26,622 bases of DNA from an uncultured Variovorax sp. (GTDB taxonomy: Bacteria; Pseudomonadota; Gammaproteobacteria; Burkholderiales; Burkholderiaceae): the NCBI GenBank assembly GCA_946478645.1, contig CAMLCW010000023.1:1-26622 (forward strand), given 5' to 3'. Position numbers and translations under genes: made by a program. The notes beneath the pieces are model-generated. The model ran no database searches. It saw only the letters and a program-made list of their open reading frames with translations, and was not told where the DNA came from. Shown here in pieces: positions 1 through 10,400 of this stretch; within the stretch, counting starts at the first letter, position 1; every line of letters starts with the position of its first letter.

Positions 1-144
1 GGCGGACCGGTCGGAGGCACGCTGGCGCTTTTCGGCCTCTGCGAACTGGGCGAACCAGCGGCTCAAAGAGAGACCCGCGCGGGCAGCGGCTTCCTTGGCC
101 GCCTCCAGCGTGTCGTCCTCGAGATAGATGGTGACTTGCGACAT
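1..144 (-). CDS. Ribbon-helix-helix antitoxin-like protein, 3' end outside the window
   Basis: The frame begins with ATG at 144 and stays open to base 1, giving 48 residues with the C-terminus missing. The N-terminus (MSQVTIYLEDDTLEAAKEAA) is a beta-strand followed by an amphipathic helix, and the next segment (GLSLSRWFAQ) is a turn and second helix: the ribbon-helix-helix pattern of CopG-type antitoxins. A Shine-Dalgarno GGAGG sits 6 bases before the ATG, supporting this start. Upstream, between the gene and the mfd stop, are a perfect TATAAT (178-173, minus strand) and a 9-bp dyad, fitting autorepression. A toxin gene would be expected next to it, to the left of the window. It could also be a lone RHH regulator. 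The fold is read from sequence; the toxin-antitoxin role is inferred. Confidence 0.7.
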   Translation of the reverse strand, partial: MSQVTIYLEDDTLEAAKEAAARAGLSLSRWFAQFAEAEKRQRASDRSA

Positions 145-172
145 GGTGAACCTCCACGCAACTACATCTGCA

Positions 173-192
173 ATTATATAAGTGCTGCGCAC

Positions 193-197
<5 letters not shown>
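173..197 (-). promoter_or_regulatory. Promoter -10 and palindromic operator for the RHH gene
   Basis: Arms TATAAGTGC (177-185) and GCACTTATA (189-197) form a perfect 9-bp inverted repeat with a 3-base spacer. The minus strand carries TATAAT at 178-173, touching the dyad. No good -35 is visible; the best is TTGCCG at 203-198 with a long 19-bp spacer. The dyad overlaps the mfd stop codon at 193-195. A symmetric site in the spacer of an RHH-gene promoter is the usual layout for antitoxin autorepression; binding itself is inferred. Confidence 0.5.
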
Positions 198-3681
<3,484 letters not shown>

Positions 3682-3736
3682 GGATGGCTTACTGGAATGC
3701 ACGACACCCCGCGCCGGATGGCGAGGGGTGTGCGAA

Positions 3737-3759
3737 GCCGCCAATTCTAGAATGGCGGC
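3737..3759. promoter_or_regulatory. Symmetric element in the mfd/ispD divergent promoter region
   Basis: GCCGCC (3737-3742) and GGCGGC (3754-3759) flank a palindromic TTCTAGAA core. The core gives a -10-like TAGAAT on both strands (plus 3748-3753, minus 3749-3744), so overlapping divergent promoters are possible. No convincing -35 is seen on either side. Confidence 0.3.
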
Positions 3760-3798
3760 CCTTTGTCCGCTTGCCGGCACCCGCTGGCGCACCGCCCC

Positions 3799-4515
3799 AT
3801 GTCTTCGCCGTCCCGACTCTTCGTGCTGATTCCCTGCGCCGGCTCTGGCCATCGCGCAGGCGGTGCCGAGCCCAAGCAATACCAGCGGATCGCGGGGGCG
3901 TCGATAGTGGCGCACACCGTGGAAGCCTTTCGAGCGCTCGCGGGCCGCTTCGCCGGGCTGGCGGTGGTCGTGTCGCCGGAGGACCGCGACTTGCAGGCCG
4001 CGCTGCCGCGCTTTCCGGCCGAGGGCGAATACCTGCTGCAGGTGGGCGGCGCGACGCGCGCAGCCACCGTGCGCAACGGCCTGGTGGCGCTGCGGCAGAA
4101 GGGCGCCGGCGCGCACGACTGGGTGCTGGTGCACGACGCGGCGCGCTGCCTCGTCACGCCAAGCCAGATCGAGGCGCTGATCGCCGCCTGCGAGCACGAT
4201 GCGGTCGGCGGGCTGCTGGCGCAGCGGCTGGCCGATACGCTGAAGGCGTCGTCGCCCGACAGCCGTGTTTTGCAGACCCTGCCGCGCGCCGACAAGTGGC
4301 TGGCCCAGACGCCGCAGATGTTCCGCATCGGCATGCTGCTCGACGCGCTCGAACGTGCCGGCGATGCGGTGACCGACGAAGCCGGCGCGATCGAGGCGCT
4401 CGGGCTCGCGCCGCTCTTGGTGCCGGGCAGCGCGCAGAACTTCAAGGTCACCTTTCCCGAAGATTTCGCGCTCGCCGAAGCGGTGTTGCTCGGCCGCAAG
4501 AAAGGTGTCGCGTGA
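3799..4515 (+). CDS. ispD: 2-C-methyl-D-erythritol 4-phosphate cytidylyltransferase
   Basis: This 238-residue enzyme transfers CMP from CTP to methylerythritol phosphate, the third step of the non-mevalonate isoprenoid pathway, in the cytoplasm. The nucleotide-binding loop [10 protein letters not shown] (12-21) with R19 and K26 (PKQY) matches the family's G-x-G-x-R...PKQ signature. [13 protein letters not shown] (83-95) and VHDAAR (111-116) are the other conserved blocks, and TPQMFR follows. ATG 3799 puts this loop at the normal distance from the N-terminus; an upstream in-frame ATG at 3763 would add 12 residues in the divergent promoter region and is less likely. ispF follows after 73 bases, the common ispD-ispF pairing. 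Confidence 0.95.
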   Translation: MSSPSRLFVLIPCAGSGHRAGGAEPKQYQRIAGASIVAHTVEAFRALAGRFAGLAVVVSPEDRDLQAALPRFPAEGEYLLQVGGATRAATVRNGLVALRQKGAGAHDWVLVHDAARCLVTPSQIEALIAACEHDAVGGLLAQRLADTLKASSPDSRVLQTLPRADKWLAQTPQMFRIGMLLDALERAGDAVTDEAGAIEALGLAPLLVPGSAQNFKVTFPEDFALAEAVLLGRKKGVA

Positions 4516-4547
4516 GCGCCGCGCCGGGCCGCCCCAAGCAAGCTCGC

Positions 4548-4562
4548 TCCCGCCTGGCGGGA
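4548..4562. repeat. Short GC-rich palindrome between ispD and ispF
   Basis: TCCCGCC and GGCGGGA form a perfect 7-bp inverted repeat around one T. It is the only notable element in the 73-base gap. It could be a REP-like dispersed repeat or a processing hairpin; one copy cannot decide. Confidence 0.4.
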
Positions 4563-4588
4563 AGGCGCGCAGCGCCAAGGGTGCACCA

Positions 4589-5083
4589 GTGACCGTGCCG
4601 TTCGACATCCGCGTGGGCGAAGGCTGGGACGTGCACCAGCTCGTGGTCGGGCGCAAGCTGATCCTGGGCGGCATCGAGGTGCCGCACACGACCGGACTGC
4701 TCGGTCACTCGGACGCCGACGTGCTGCTGCATGCGATCACCGACGCACTGCTCGGCGCGGCCGGCCTGGGCGACATCGGTCGGCATTTTCCCGACACCGA
4801 CGCGCAGTTCCGCGGTGCCGATTCGGCCGTGTTGCTTGCCGAGGCAGCGCGCCGGGTGCGCGCCGAGGGCTGGGAGATCGGCAACGTCGACAGCACCGTG
4901 ATCGCGCAGGCCCCGAAGCTGGCGCCGCACATCGGCGCCATGTGCCAGCGCATCGCCCAGGTGCTGGGGCTCGGGCCAGGGCAGGTCAATGTGAAGGCCA
5001 AGACGGCCGAGAAGCTGGGGCCGGTCGGCGAAGGCCGCGCGATGGAAGCGCGCGCCGTGGTGCTGCTGCACCGCGCGCGCTAG
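4589..5083 (+). CDS. ispF: 2-C-methyl-D-erythritol 2,4-cyclodiphosphate synthase
   Basis: The 164-residue product cyclises CDP-methylerythritol 2-phosphate, releasing CMP, in the same pathway as IspD. The zinc site is clear: D14 and H16 in GEGWDVHQL and H48 in [12 protein letters not shown], with H40-S41-D42 just before. The family usually has GxGYDVH; tryptophan replaces tyrosine here. The chosen GTG at 4589 gives [12 protein letters not shown], the normal N-terminus. A GTG at 4505 is in frame and would overlap ispD, but its extra residues only read through the GC-rich palindrome. The stop shares CTAG with the stop of the convergent kinase gene. Confidence 0.94.
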   Translation: MTVPFDIRVGEGWDVHQLVVGRKLILGGIEVPHTTGLLGHSDADVLLHAITDALLGAAGLGDIGRHFPDTDAQFRGADSAVLLAEAARRVRAEGWEIGNVDSTVIAQAPKLAPHIGAMCQRIAQVLGLGPGQVNVKAKTAEKLGPVGEGRAMEARAVVLLHRAR

Positions 5084-6525
5084 GCGCCGGGCATCGCGCG
5101 CGGCATGCGGATGTGCGCCGCCAGGCCGCGGCCCGGCGTGCTCGTGAGCGCGAAGGTGCCGCCCATGCGCTCGATGTTCTTCGCGACGATCGAGAGGCCG
5201 AGTCCCGCGCCCGCGGCCGAAGTGCGCGCCACGTCGCCGCGGAAGAAGGGCTTGGTCAGCTGCGACAGCAGCACGGGGTCGACACCGGCGCCATGGTCGC
5301 GCACTTTGATCAGCACCGCGTCGTTGTTGGCCTGCGCCTGGATGACCACGTCGGCCACGCCGGTCGAAGGCGTCTTGCCGTAGCGCCGCGCGTTCTCCAC
5401 CAGGTTGGAGATCACGCGCGTGAGCTCGACCTCGTCGCCGAGCACGCGCAGGTCGGGCGCCACCTCGACGCGGATGTTCATCTCCTCGTAGTCCTGCACG
5501 GCGTAGGTGCAGGCGTCGACCACGTCGCGCAGCAGCACCGGGCGCGGCACCACGTGGTCGGGGCGCGCGTAGTCGAGGAACTTGTCGATGATCGCGTCGA
5601 GCTGCGCGATGTCGGCGGCCATGTGGTCGCGCGCGTCTTCGTCCTGCACGCTCATCTCGGTCTCGAGGCGAAGCCGCGCGAGCGGCGTGCGCAGGTCGTG
5701 CGAGATGCCAGCCAGCATGATGGCGCGGTCCTGCTCGATCTTGGCGAGCTGGTCGGCCATGCGGTTGAAGCCGATGTTGACCGCGCGGATCTCGTTGGTG
5801 CGCGCGCTCTCGTCGAGGCGATGGGCTTCGTATTCGCCCTCGCGCACCTGCATGGTGGCGCGCGACAGCTGCTTGAGCGGCAGGTTGATCAGGCGGGTGA
5901 TCAGCGCCGCGCCGGCCAGCGACAGCGCCATGGCCGTGCTGAGCCACACCAGCCAGGTGCGTCCGCCCACTCGGCTGAAGCGCGTCGGGTCGAGCAGCAG
6001 CCAGTAGGCATCGCTCTCGATCGTGAAGCCGATCCACAGGCCGGCTTCGTCGTTGACGCGGCTCGCCACCGTGGTGCCGTCGCCCAGGCGCGCCATCAGC
6101 TCTTCGGTCACGCGCTGGTCGAGCGCGCCGCTGGTGTAGGGCTCGAAGCGGTCGATGGGCTCGCGCGGCAGGATGCGCACGCCTTCCTGGTCGGCCAGCG
6201 TCTTGATGAGCGACACGCGCGTGATCGCGTCCGAATACACCAGCGCGGCGCGCGTGAGGTTCACGAGTGACGCGATCTGGTGCGCGGTCTGGATGGCGCG
6301 CGGTTCGTATTCGAGCGAGCGGAAAGTCTGCAGCCAGGCGACGGTGCAGCCGATCAGCAGCAGCGCGAGCAGGAAGAAGGTGCGCCAGAAAAGGCTGAAG
6401 CCGAGCTTCAGCCCGCGGCGGCGGCCACGCTGCCCGTTGCCCTCGAGCGGGCTCGGCATCGTGACCTGCGCGCCGTCCTCCTGGGCTGGGTCGCGTCTTT
6501 CCGATTGCAGGCCGATGGCCACCAC
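5080..6525 (-). CDS. envZ: EnvZ-type sensor histidine kinase
   Basis: A 481-residue inner-membrane two-component sensor. A basic N-terminal stretch precedes TM1 (about 46-65), a periplasmic domain of about 120 residues, TM2 (about 190-209), a HAMP linker, and the DHp helix with phospho-accepting H276 ([12 protein letters not shown]). The ATPase domain has an N box (N374 and N378 in [11 protein letters not shown]), DHGAG (410-414) and GAGLGLS (439-445). All catalytic motifs are intact. It follows ompR by 10 bases and probably shares its transcript. GTG 6525 is the longest start; ATG at 6459 (MPSPLEGNG) is an alternative that still precedes TM1. The signal sensed cannot be read from the sequence. 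In Bordetella the corresponding pair is called RisS/RisA. Confidence 0.92.
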   Translation of the reverse strand: MVAIGLQSERRDPAQEDGAQVTMPSPLEGNGQRGRRRGLKLGFSLFWRTFFLLALLLIGCTVAWLQTFRSLEYEPRAIQTAHQIASLVNLTRAALVYSDAITRVSLIKTLADQEGVRILPREPIDRFEPYTSGALDQRVTEELMARLGDGTTVASRVNDEAGLWIGFTIESDAYWLLLDPTRFSRVGGRTWLVWLSTAMALSLAGAALITRLINLPLKQLSRATMQVREGEYEAHRLDESARTNEIRAVNIGFNRMADQLAKIEQDRAIMLAGISHDLRTPLARLRLETEMSVQDEDARDHMAADIAQLDAIIDKFLDYARPDHVVPRPVLLRDVVDACTYAVQDYEEMNIRVEVAPDLRVLGDEVELTRVISNLVENARRYGKTPSTGVADVVIQAQANNDAVLIKVRDHGAGVDPVLLSQLTKPFFRGDVARTSAAGAGLGLSIVAKNIERMGGTFALTSTPGRGLAAHIRMPRAMPGA

Positions 6526-6535
6526 CTCGGGTCGG

Positions 6536-7267
6536 TCAGGCGGTGCCGTCCGGCACGAACACGTAGCCCACGCCCCACACGGTCTGGATGTAGCGCGGCG
6601 CCGCGGCGTCGGCCTCGACCAGCTTGCGCAGGCGCGAGATCTGCACGTCGAGGCTGCGGTCGAAGGGCTCGAACTCGCGGCCGCGCGCGAGCTGGGCCAG
6701 CTTCTCGCGCGACAGCGGCTGGCGCGGATGGCGCACCAGCGCCTTCAGCATCGCGAACTCGCCGGTGGTCAGCGAGAGTTCTTCGCCGTCCTTCTTGAGC
6801 GTGCGCGAGCCGAGGTCGAAGGCGAAGGGCCCGAAGGTCACGGTCTCGTTCTCGGTCGAGGGCGCGCCGGGCGCCTCGAGCGGCGGACGGCGGCGCAGCA
6901 CCGCATGCACGCGCGCCAGCAGTTCGCGCGGGTTGAACGGCTTGCCCAGGTAGTCGTCGGCACCGACCTCGAGGCCGACGATGCGATCGACGTCCTCGCC
7001 CTTGGCGGTGAGCATGATGATCGGCGTGCGATCGTTGGCGGCGCGCAGGCGGCGGCAGACGGAGAGGCCGTCCTCGCCGGGCATCATCAGGTCGAGCACG
7101 ATCAGGTCGACCGTGTCGCGCAACAGGATGCGGTTGAGCGCCTTGCCGTCCTCGGCCACGATCACTTCGAAGCCTTCCTGGGTCAGGTAGCGGCGGAGCA
7201 GATCACGGATGCGGGCGTCGTCGTCGACGATCACGATCTTGTCGGTGCGAGCGGGAACTTGAGTCAT
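6536..7267 (-). CDS. ompR: OmpR-family response regulator
   Basis: A 243-residue transcriptional regulator. The receiver domain has the acidic pocket D15-D17, phospho-accepting D59 (VLDLMMPGEDG), T87 in MLTAK and K109 in YLGKPF. The C-terminal half is the winged-helix DNA-binding domain, with the typical LTTGEFAMLKALV and SLDVQISRLRKL segments and the C-terminal hairpin VWGVGYVFVP. The partner kinase is directly downstream. The start at ATG 7267 fits the family; the Shine-Dalgarno is weak. The gene is divergent from the exported protein at 7440, with 172 bases between them. Confidence 0.95.
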   Translation of the reverse strand: MTQVPARTDKIVIVDDDARIRDLLRRYLTQEGFEVIVAEDGKALNRILLRDTVDLIVLDLMMPGEDGLSVCRRLRAANDRTPIIMLTAKGEDVDRIVGLEVGADDYLGKPFNPRELLARVHAVLRRRPPLEAPGAPSTENETVTFGPFAFDLGSRTLKKDGEELSLTTGEFAMLKALVRHPRQPLSREKLAQLARGREFEPFDRSLDVQISRLRKLVEADAAAPRYIQTVWGVGYVFVPDGTA

Positions 7268-7439
7268 TTCTACAACGATGAATTTGTAACAGCGCCGATT
7301 CTGAAGGCGTTGTGGACCGGTTGAGCCGGTTTTACTTATGGTTTGACACTAAGTTACAAAACTTGCGGACGCTCGCTGTCTAGTCATCCGACGTTCGCTC
7401 AGCAGTGGCAAAGTCGGTCTGTCTGCTGATTTTTGCTCA

Positions 7440-7805
7440 ATGAGAACCTACATTCCCGCGTTGCCGATCGTCGTTGCATGTACCTGCTGTCCCGCCTGGG
7501 CGGTTGCCGGCGGGGGTGAGTTTCTCAGGGTGGGCGATTCGCGCCGCAGCGAGGTGCGCGAGGCGGTGGCCGCACATCGCGCCGCGCAGCGCGACGAGAT
7601 CCGGCGCGAGGAGGCCGCCGCAGGCCGGCGGCTCACCGCAGCCGAGCTCCATGAATTGCGCCAGCAGGTGCGGGCCCAGTGGCTTCCGCCCGGAACGCCT
7701 GCACCCATGCATTCGGCAGAATCGCAGTCGGCAGAGCGGATCGCGCCGGAGTCGCCGATGTCCGCTGCACGCGCCTTGACCTTGCCCCGCAGCCAGCGCC
7801 GCTGA
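7440..7805 (+). CDS. Small exported protein of unknown function
   Basis: This 121-residue protein starts with a likely signal peptide (about residues 1-23, cleavage near AWAVA/GGG). The mature part has a charged helical segment (RREEAAAGRRLTAAELHELR) followed by a proline- and serine-rich tail. Small secreted proteins with this helix are common in Comamonadaceae, but I know of no assigned function. It lies 48 bases before the SIMPL-domain gene on the same strand and may be co-transcribed. The 172-base gap upstream, shared with ompR, holds a short hairpin (ACCGG/CCGGT at about 7317) but no promoter I can defend. Confidence 0.7.
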   Translation: MRTYIPALPIVVACTCCPAWAVAGGGEFLRVGDSRRSEVREAVAAHRAAQRDEIRREEAAAGRRLTAAELHELRQQVRAQWLPPGTPAPMHSAESQSAERIAPESPMSAARALTLPRSQRR

Positions 7806-7853
7806 GCGGCGCGGCCGCCTTATCCAACAATCCATCGCAGGGAGTATCTCGCC

Positions 7854-8567
7854 ATGAACAAACTCAAATCCATCGTGGCCATCGTTGCACTGGCCGCCGC
7901 AGCCGGCGCCGGAACGGCCGCGGCGCAGACCTTGGCCGCGCCGCCGCAGAACGTGTTGCAGCTCACGGCCACCGGCACGGTCGAAGTGCAGCAGGACCTG
8001 CTGAGCATGACCCTCACGACCACGCGCGACGCCGCGGATGCGGCCACGGTCCAGTCGCAGCTCAAGGCGGCCGTCGATGCCGCGCTGGCGGAAGCGAAGA
8101 AGAACGCTCAGCCCGGACAGCTCGACGTGCGCACCGGCAACTTCAGCCTGTCGCCGCGCTACACGCGCGAAGGCAAGATCAACGGCTGGCAGGGCACGGC
8201 CGAACTGGTGCTCGAGGGCCGCGATTTCCCGCGCATCACGCAGGCGGCTGGCCGCATCACCACGCTCAATGTCGGCAACGTGGGCTTCGCGCTGAGCCGC
8301 GAGCAGCGCGCCAAGAGCGAGACCGAAGCCCAGACGATTGCGATCGAGAACTTCAAGCAGAAGGCGACCGAGCTTGCCAAGGGCTTCGGCTTCAGCGGCT
8401 ACACGCTGCGCGAGGTCTCGGTGAATGCGAACGATGCCGGTCCGATCCGCCCGCGCATGATGGCCGCCGCCGCTGCAAAGTCCTATGCCTCCGACGCGCC
8501 GGTGCCGGTCGAGGCCGGCAAGACCAGCGTGGTCGTGAACGTCTCGGGCTCGGTGCAGCTCAAGTAG
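7854..8567 (+). CDS. SIMPL-domain (DUF541) periplasmic protein
   Basis: The 237-residue product has a typical signal peptide (residues 1-24, cleavage after GTAAA) and then one SIMPL/DUF541 domain. Family hallmarks are the opening strand LQLTATGTVEVQQDLLSMTLTT, the central alternation of charged helices and strands, the repeated SETEAQTIAIENFKQKATELAKGFGFSGYTLREVSV-like block near residues 158-195, and the closing strand TSVVVNVSGSVQLK. Members (for example BP26 and YggE) form ring-like periplasmic oligomers linked to oxidative-stress resistance; their biochemical role is unclear. A GGAG lies at the right distance before ATG 7854. It converges with the dehydrogenase gene. Confidence 0.87.
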   Translation: MNKLKSIVAIVALAAAAGAGTAAAQTLAAPPQNVLQLTATGTVEVQQDLLSMTLTTTRDAADAATVQSQLKAAVDAALAEAKKNAQPGQLDVRTGNFSLSPRYTREGKINGWQGTAELVLEGRDFPRITQAAGRITTLNVGNVGFALSREQRAKSETEAQTIAIENFKQKATELAKGFGFSGYTLREVSVNANDAGPIRPRMMAAAAAKSYASDAPVPVEAGKTSVVVNVSGSVQLK

Positions 8568-8597
8568 GCTGCGACCGCGTCGGCCGCCGTTTGCTGA

Positions 8598-9368
8598 CTA
8601 CTGCGCAGTCCAGCCGCCATCCATCTGCCAGGCCACGCCGCGCACCTGGTCGGCCGCGGGCGAGCACAGGAACGTCGCAAGACCGCCGAGCTGCTCGACC
8701 GTGGTGAACTGTAGCGAAGGCTGCTTCTCGCCGAGCAGGTCGTTCTTGGCCTGTTCCACCGTCATGCCTTCGCGCGCCGCGCGGTCGTCGATCTGCTTTT
8801 GCACCAGCGCCGTCAGCACCCAGCCGGGACAGATGGCGTTGCAGGTGATGCCGGTGGTGGCGGTCTCGAGCGCCACTGACTTGGTGAGCCCGACGATGCC
8901 GTGCTTGGCTGCGACGTAGGCCGACTTCTGCGCCGAGGCCACGAGCCCGTGGGCCGATGCGACATTGATGATGCGTCCCCAGTTGGCTTCTCGCATGGCG
9001 GGCACCGCGAGCCGCGTCGTGTGGAAGGCGCTCGTGAGATTGATCGCGATGATCGCGTCCCATCGCTCGGGCGGAAAGTCTTCCACCTTCGCAACATGCT
9101 GGATGCCGGCGTTGTTGACGAGGATGTCGACCTGCCCGAACGCCGATGCCGCGAACTTCATCATGTCCTCGATCTCGCCGGGCTTGCTCATATCGGCGCC
9201 GTGGTATTCGGCGCGCACCCCGAGCGCTTCGATCTGGGCCTTGGGCGCGAGGAAATCGCCGAAGCCGTTGAGGACGATCTGGGCGCCTTGCTGGGCCAGC
9301 GCCTTCGCGATGGCGAGCCCGATCCCGCTGGTGGACCCCGTGACAAGCGCGGTTTTGCCTTTGAGCAT
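8598..9368 (-). CDS. bdhA: D-3-hydroxybutyrate dehydrogenase
   Basis: A 256-residue short-chain dehydrogenase that interconverts 3-hydroxybutyrate and acetoacetate with NAD+, used when polyhydroxybutyrate or ketone bodies are consumed. The Rossmann loop TGSTSGIG (10-17), NNAG (85-88) and the triad S138, Y151 and K155 are present. Q90, H140, K148 and W253 also fall at the spacing I recall for the substrate-binding residues of characterised bacterial 3-hydroxybutyrate dehydrogenases (a constant four-residue offset from the Pseudomonas fragi enzyme), which makes this call firmer than generic SDR. It diverges from the hydrolase at 9437 with a 68-base gap. Confidence 0.92.
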   Translation of the reverse strand: MLKGKTALVTGSTSGIGLAIAKALAQQGAQIVLNGFGDFLAPKAQIEALGVRAEYHGADMSKPGEIEDMMKFAASAFGQVDILVNNAGIQHVAKVEDFPPERWDAIIAINLTSAFHTTRLAVPAMREANWGRIINVASAHGLVASAQKSAYVAAKHGIVGLTKSVALETATTGITCNAICPGWVLTALVQKQIDDRAAREGMTVEQAKNDLLGEKQPSLQFTTVEQLGGLATFLCSPAADQVRGVAWQMDGGWTAQ

Positions 9369-9436
9369 AAAGATGGATCTCCGGATGAATTAGGATGCGA
9401 CGAGACCATTATCCGCACCAGAACGATTTCGTTTTC

Positions 9437-10393
9437 ATGACCGACCCGATGCTTCGTGACGTGGCGTGCGATGACGCACAGGGCGGCCATCGCATGGCCA
9501 ATTGGCAGTGGGGCGACGCGCGCAGTCCGCGCGTGGTGGTCTGCGTGCACGGCCTGACGCGGCAAGGGCGCGACTTCGACGAATTGGCACGTGCCATCGT
9601 GGCGCGTGCCGGCGGCGATGTGCGCGTGGTCTGCCCCGATGTCGCCGGCCGCGGCCACAGTGACTGGCTGCGCGACCCCGCGCTCTACCAGGTGCCGGTG
9701 TATGCGGCCGACATGCTTGCGCTGGTCGCGCAGCTGCACCGCGAGCACCCGGTGGAGACGCTCGATTACGTCGGCACCAGCATGGGTGGGCTGATCGGCT
9801 TCGTGCTCGCCGGGCATGGGGAGTTGCCGCTCGCGCGGCCGATTCGCCGCCTGGTGGTGAACGACGTCGGGCCGACGATCGAAGCCGCCGCGTTGACTCG
9901 CATCGCGGCTTACGTGGGGCAGGGCGGCCGCTATGCCAGCCTCGAGGCCGCGGCCGACGCGATGTGGGCGATCTCCACCGGTTTCGGCCCGCATACGCCC
10001 GACCAGTGGCTGGCGCTCTCGCGGCACATGGTGGTGCCGGCCTCGCGGCGCACAGCCGATGGCAAGGCCAAGCTCGAAGGCAGCAGCGGCGATGACGAGG
10101 CCGGCGCCTGGGTGCTGCACTACGACCCGGCCATCGCCATCGCACTGCGCGCGATCACGCCGGAGGCGGCGGCCCACGGCGGCGCGGTGATGTGGAGCCT
10201 CTACGACGCCACCGAGGCACGCACGCTCGTGACACGCGGCGCCGACTCCGACCTGCTGTCGCGCGCCACCGCGCAGGCCATGACAGAGCGTGGACCGCGC
10301 GCGGCGCTGGTCGAGTTCGAAGGCGTGGGCCACGCGCCCACCTTCGTCGATCCCGCGCAGGCGGCCGCCGTGGTTTCCTTTCTGTTCGAGTGA
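9437..10393 (+). CDS. Alpha/beta-fold hydrolase
   Basis: A 318-residue cytoplasmic hydrolase; no signal peptide is seen. The oxyanion segment VCVHGLTRQGRDF (36-48), the PDVAGRGHSDW block (67-77) and the nucleophile elbow GTSMGG (113-118, S115) are clear, and the catalytic histidine is in GVGHAP near the C-terminus. The substrate cannot be read; divergence from 3-hydroxybutyrate dehydrogenase makes an ester of short hydroxyacids possible, but that is only context. ATG 9437 is preferred because earlier starts run into the divergent promoter region. relA begins 7 bases after the stop. Confidence 0.88.
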   Translation: MTDPMLRDVACDDAQGGHRMANWQWGDARSPRVVVCVHGLTRQGRDFDELARAIVARAGGDVRVVCPDVAGRGHSDWLRDPALYQVPVYAADMLALVAQLHREHPVETLDYVGTSMGGLIGFVLAGHGELPLARPIRRLVVNDVGPTIEAAALTRIAAYVGQGGRYASLEAAADAMWAISTGFGPHTPDQWLALSRHMVVPASRRTADGKAKLEGSSGDDEAGAWVLHYDPAIAIALRAITPEAAAHGGAVMWSLYDATEARTLVTRGADSDLLSRATAQAMTERGPRAALVEFEGVGHAPTFVDPAQAAAVVSFLFE

Positions 10394-10400
10394 GGTTCGG

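Noticed and set aside
7310..7440. Possible promoter with TTGACA at about 7343 for the exported protein gene
   Set aside because: No -10 hexamer lies at a usable distance, so I could not defend a promoter call.
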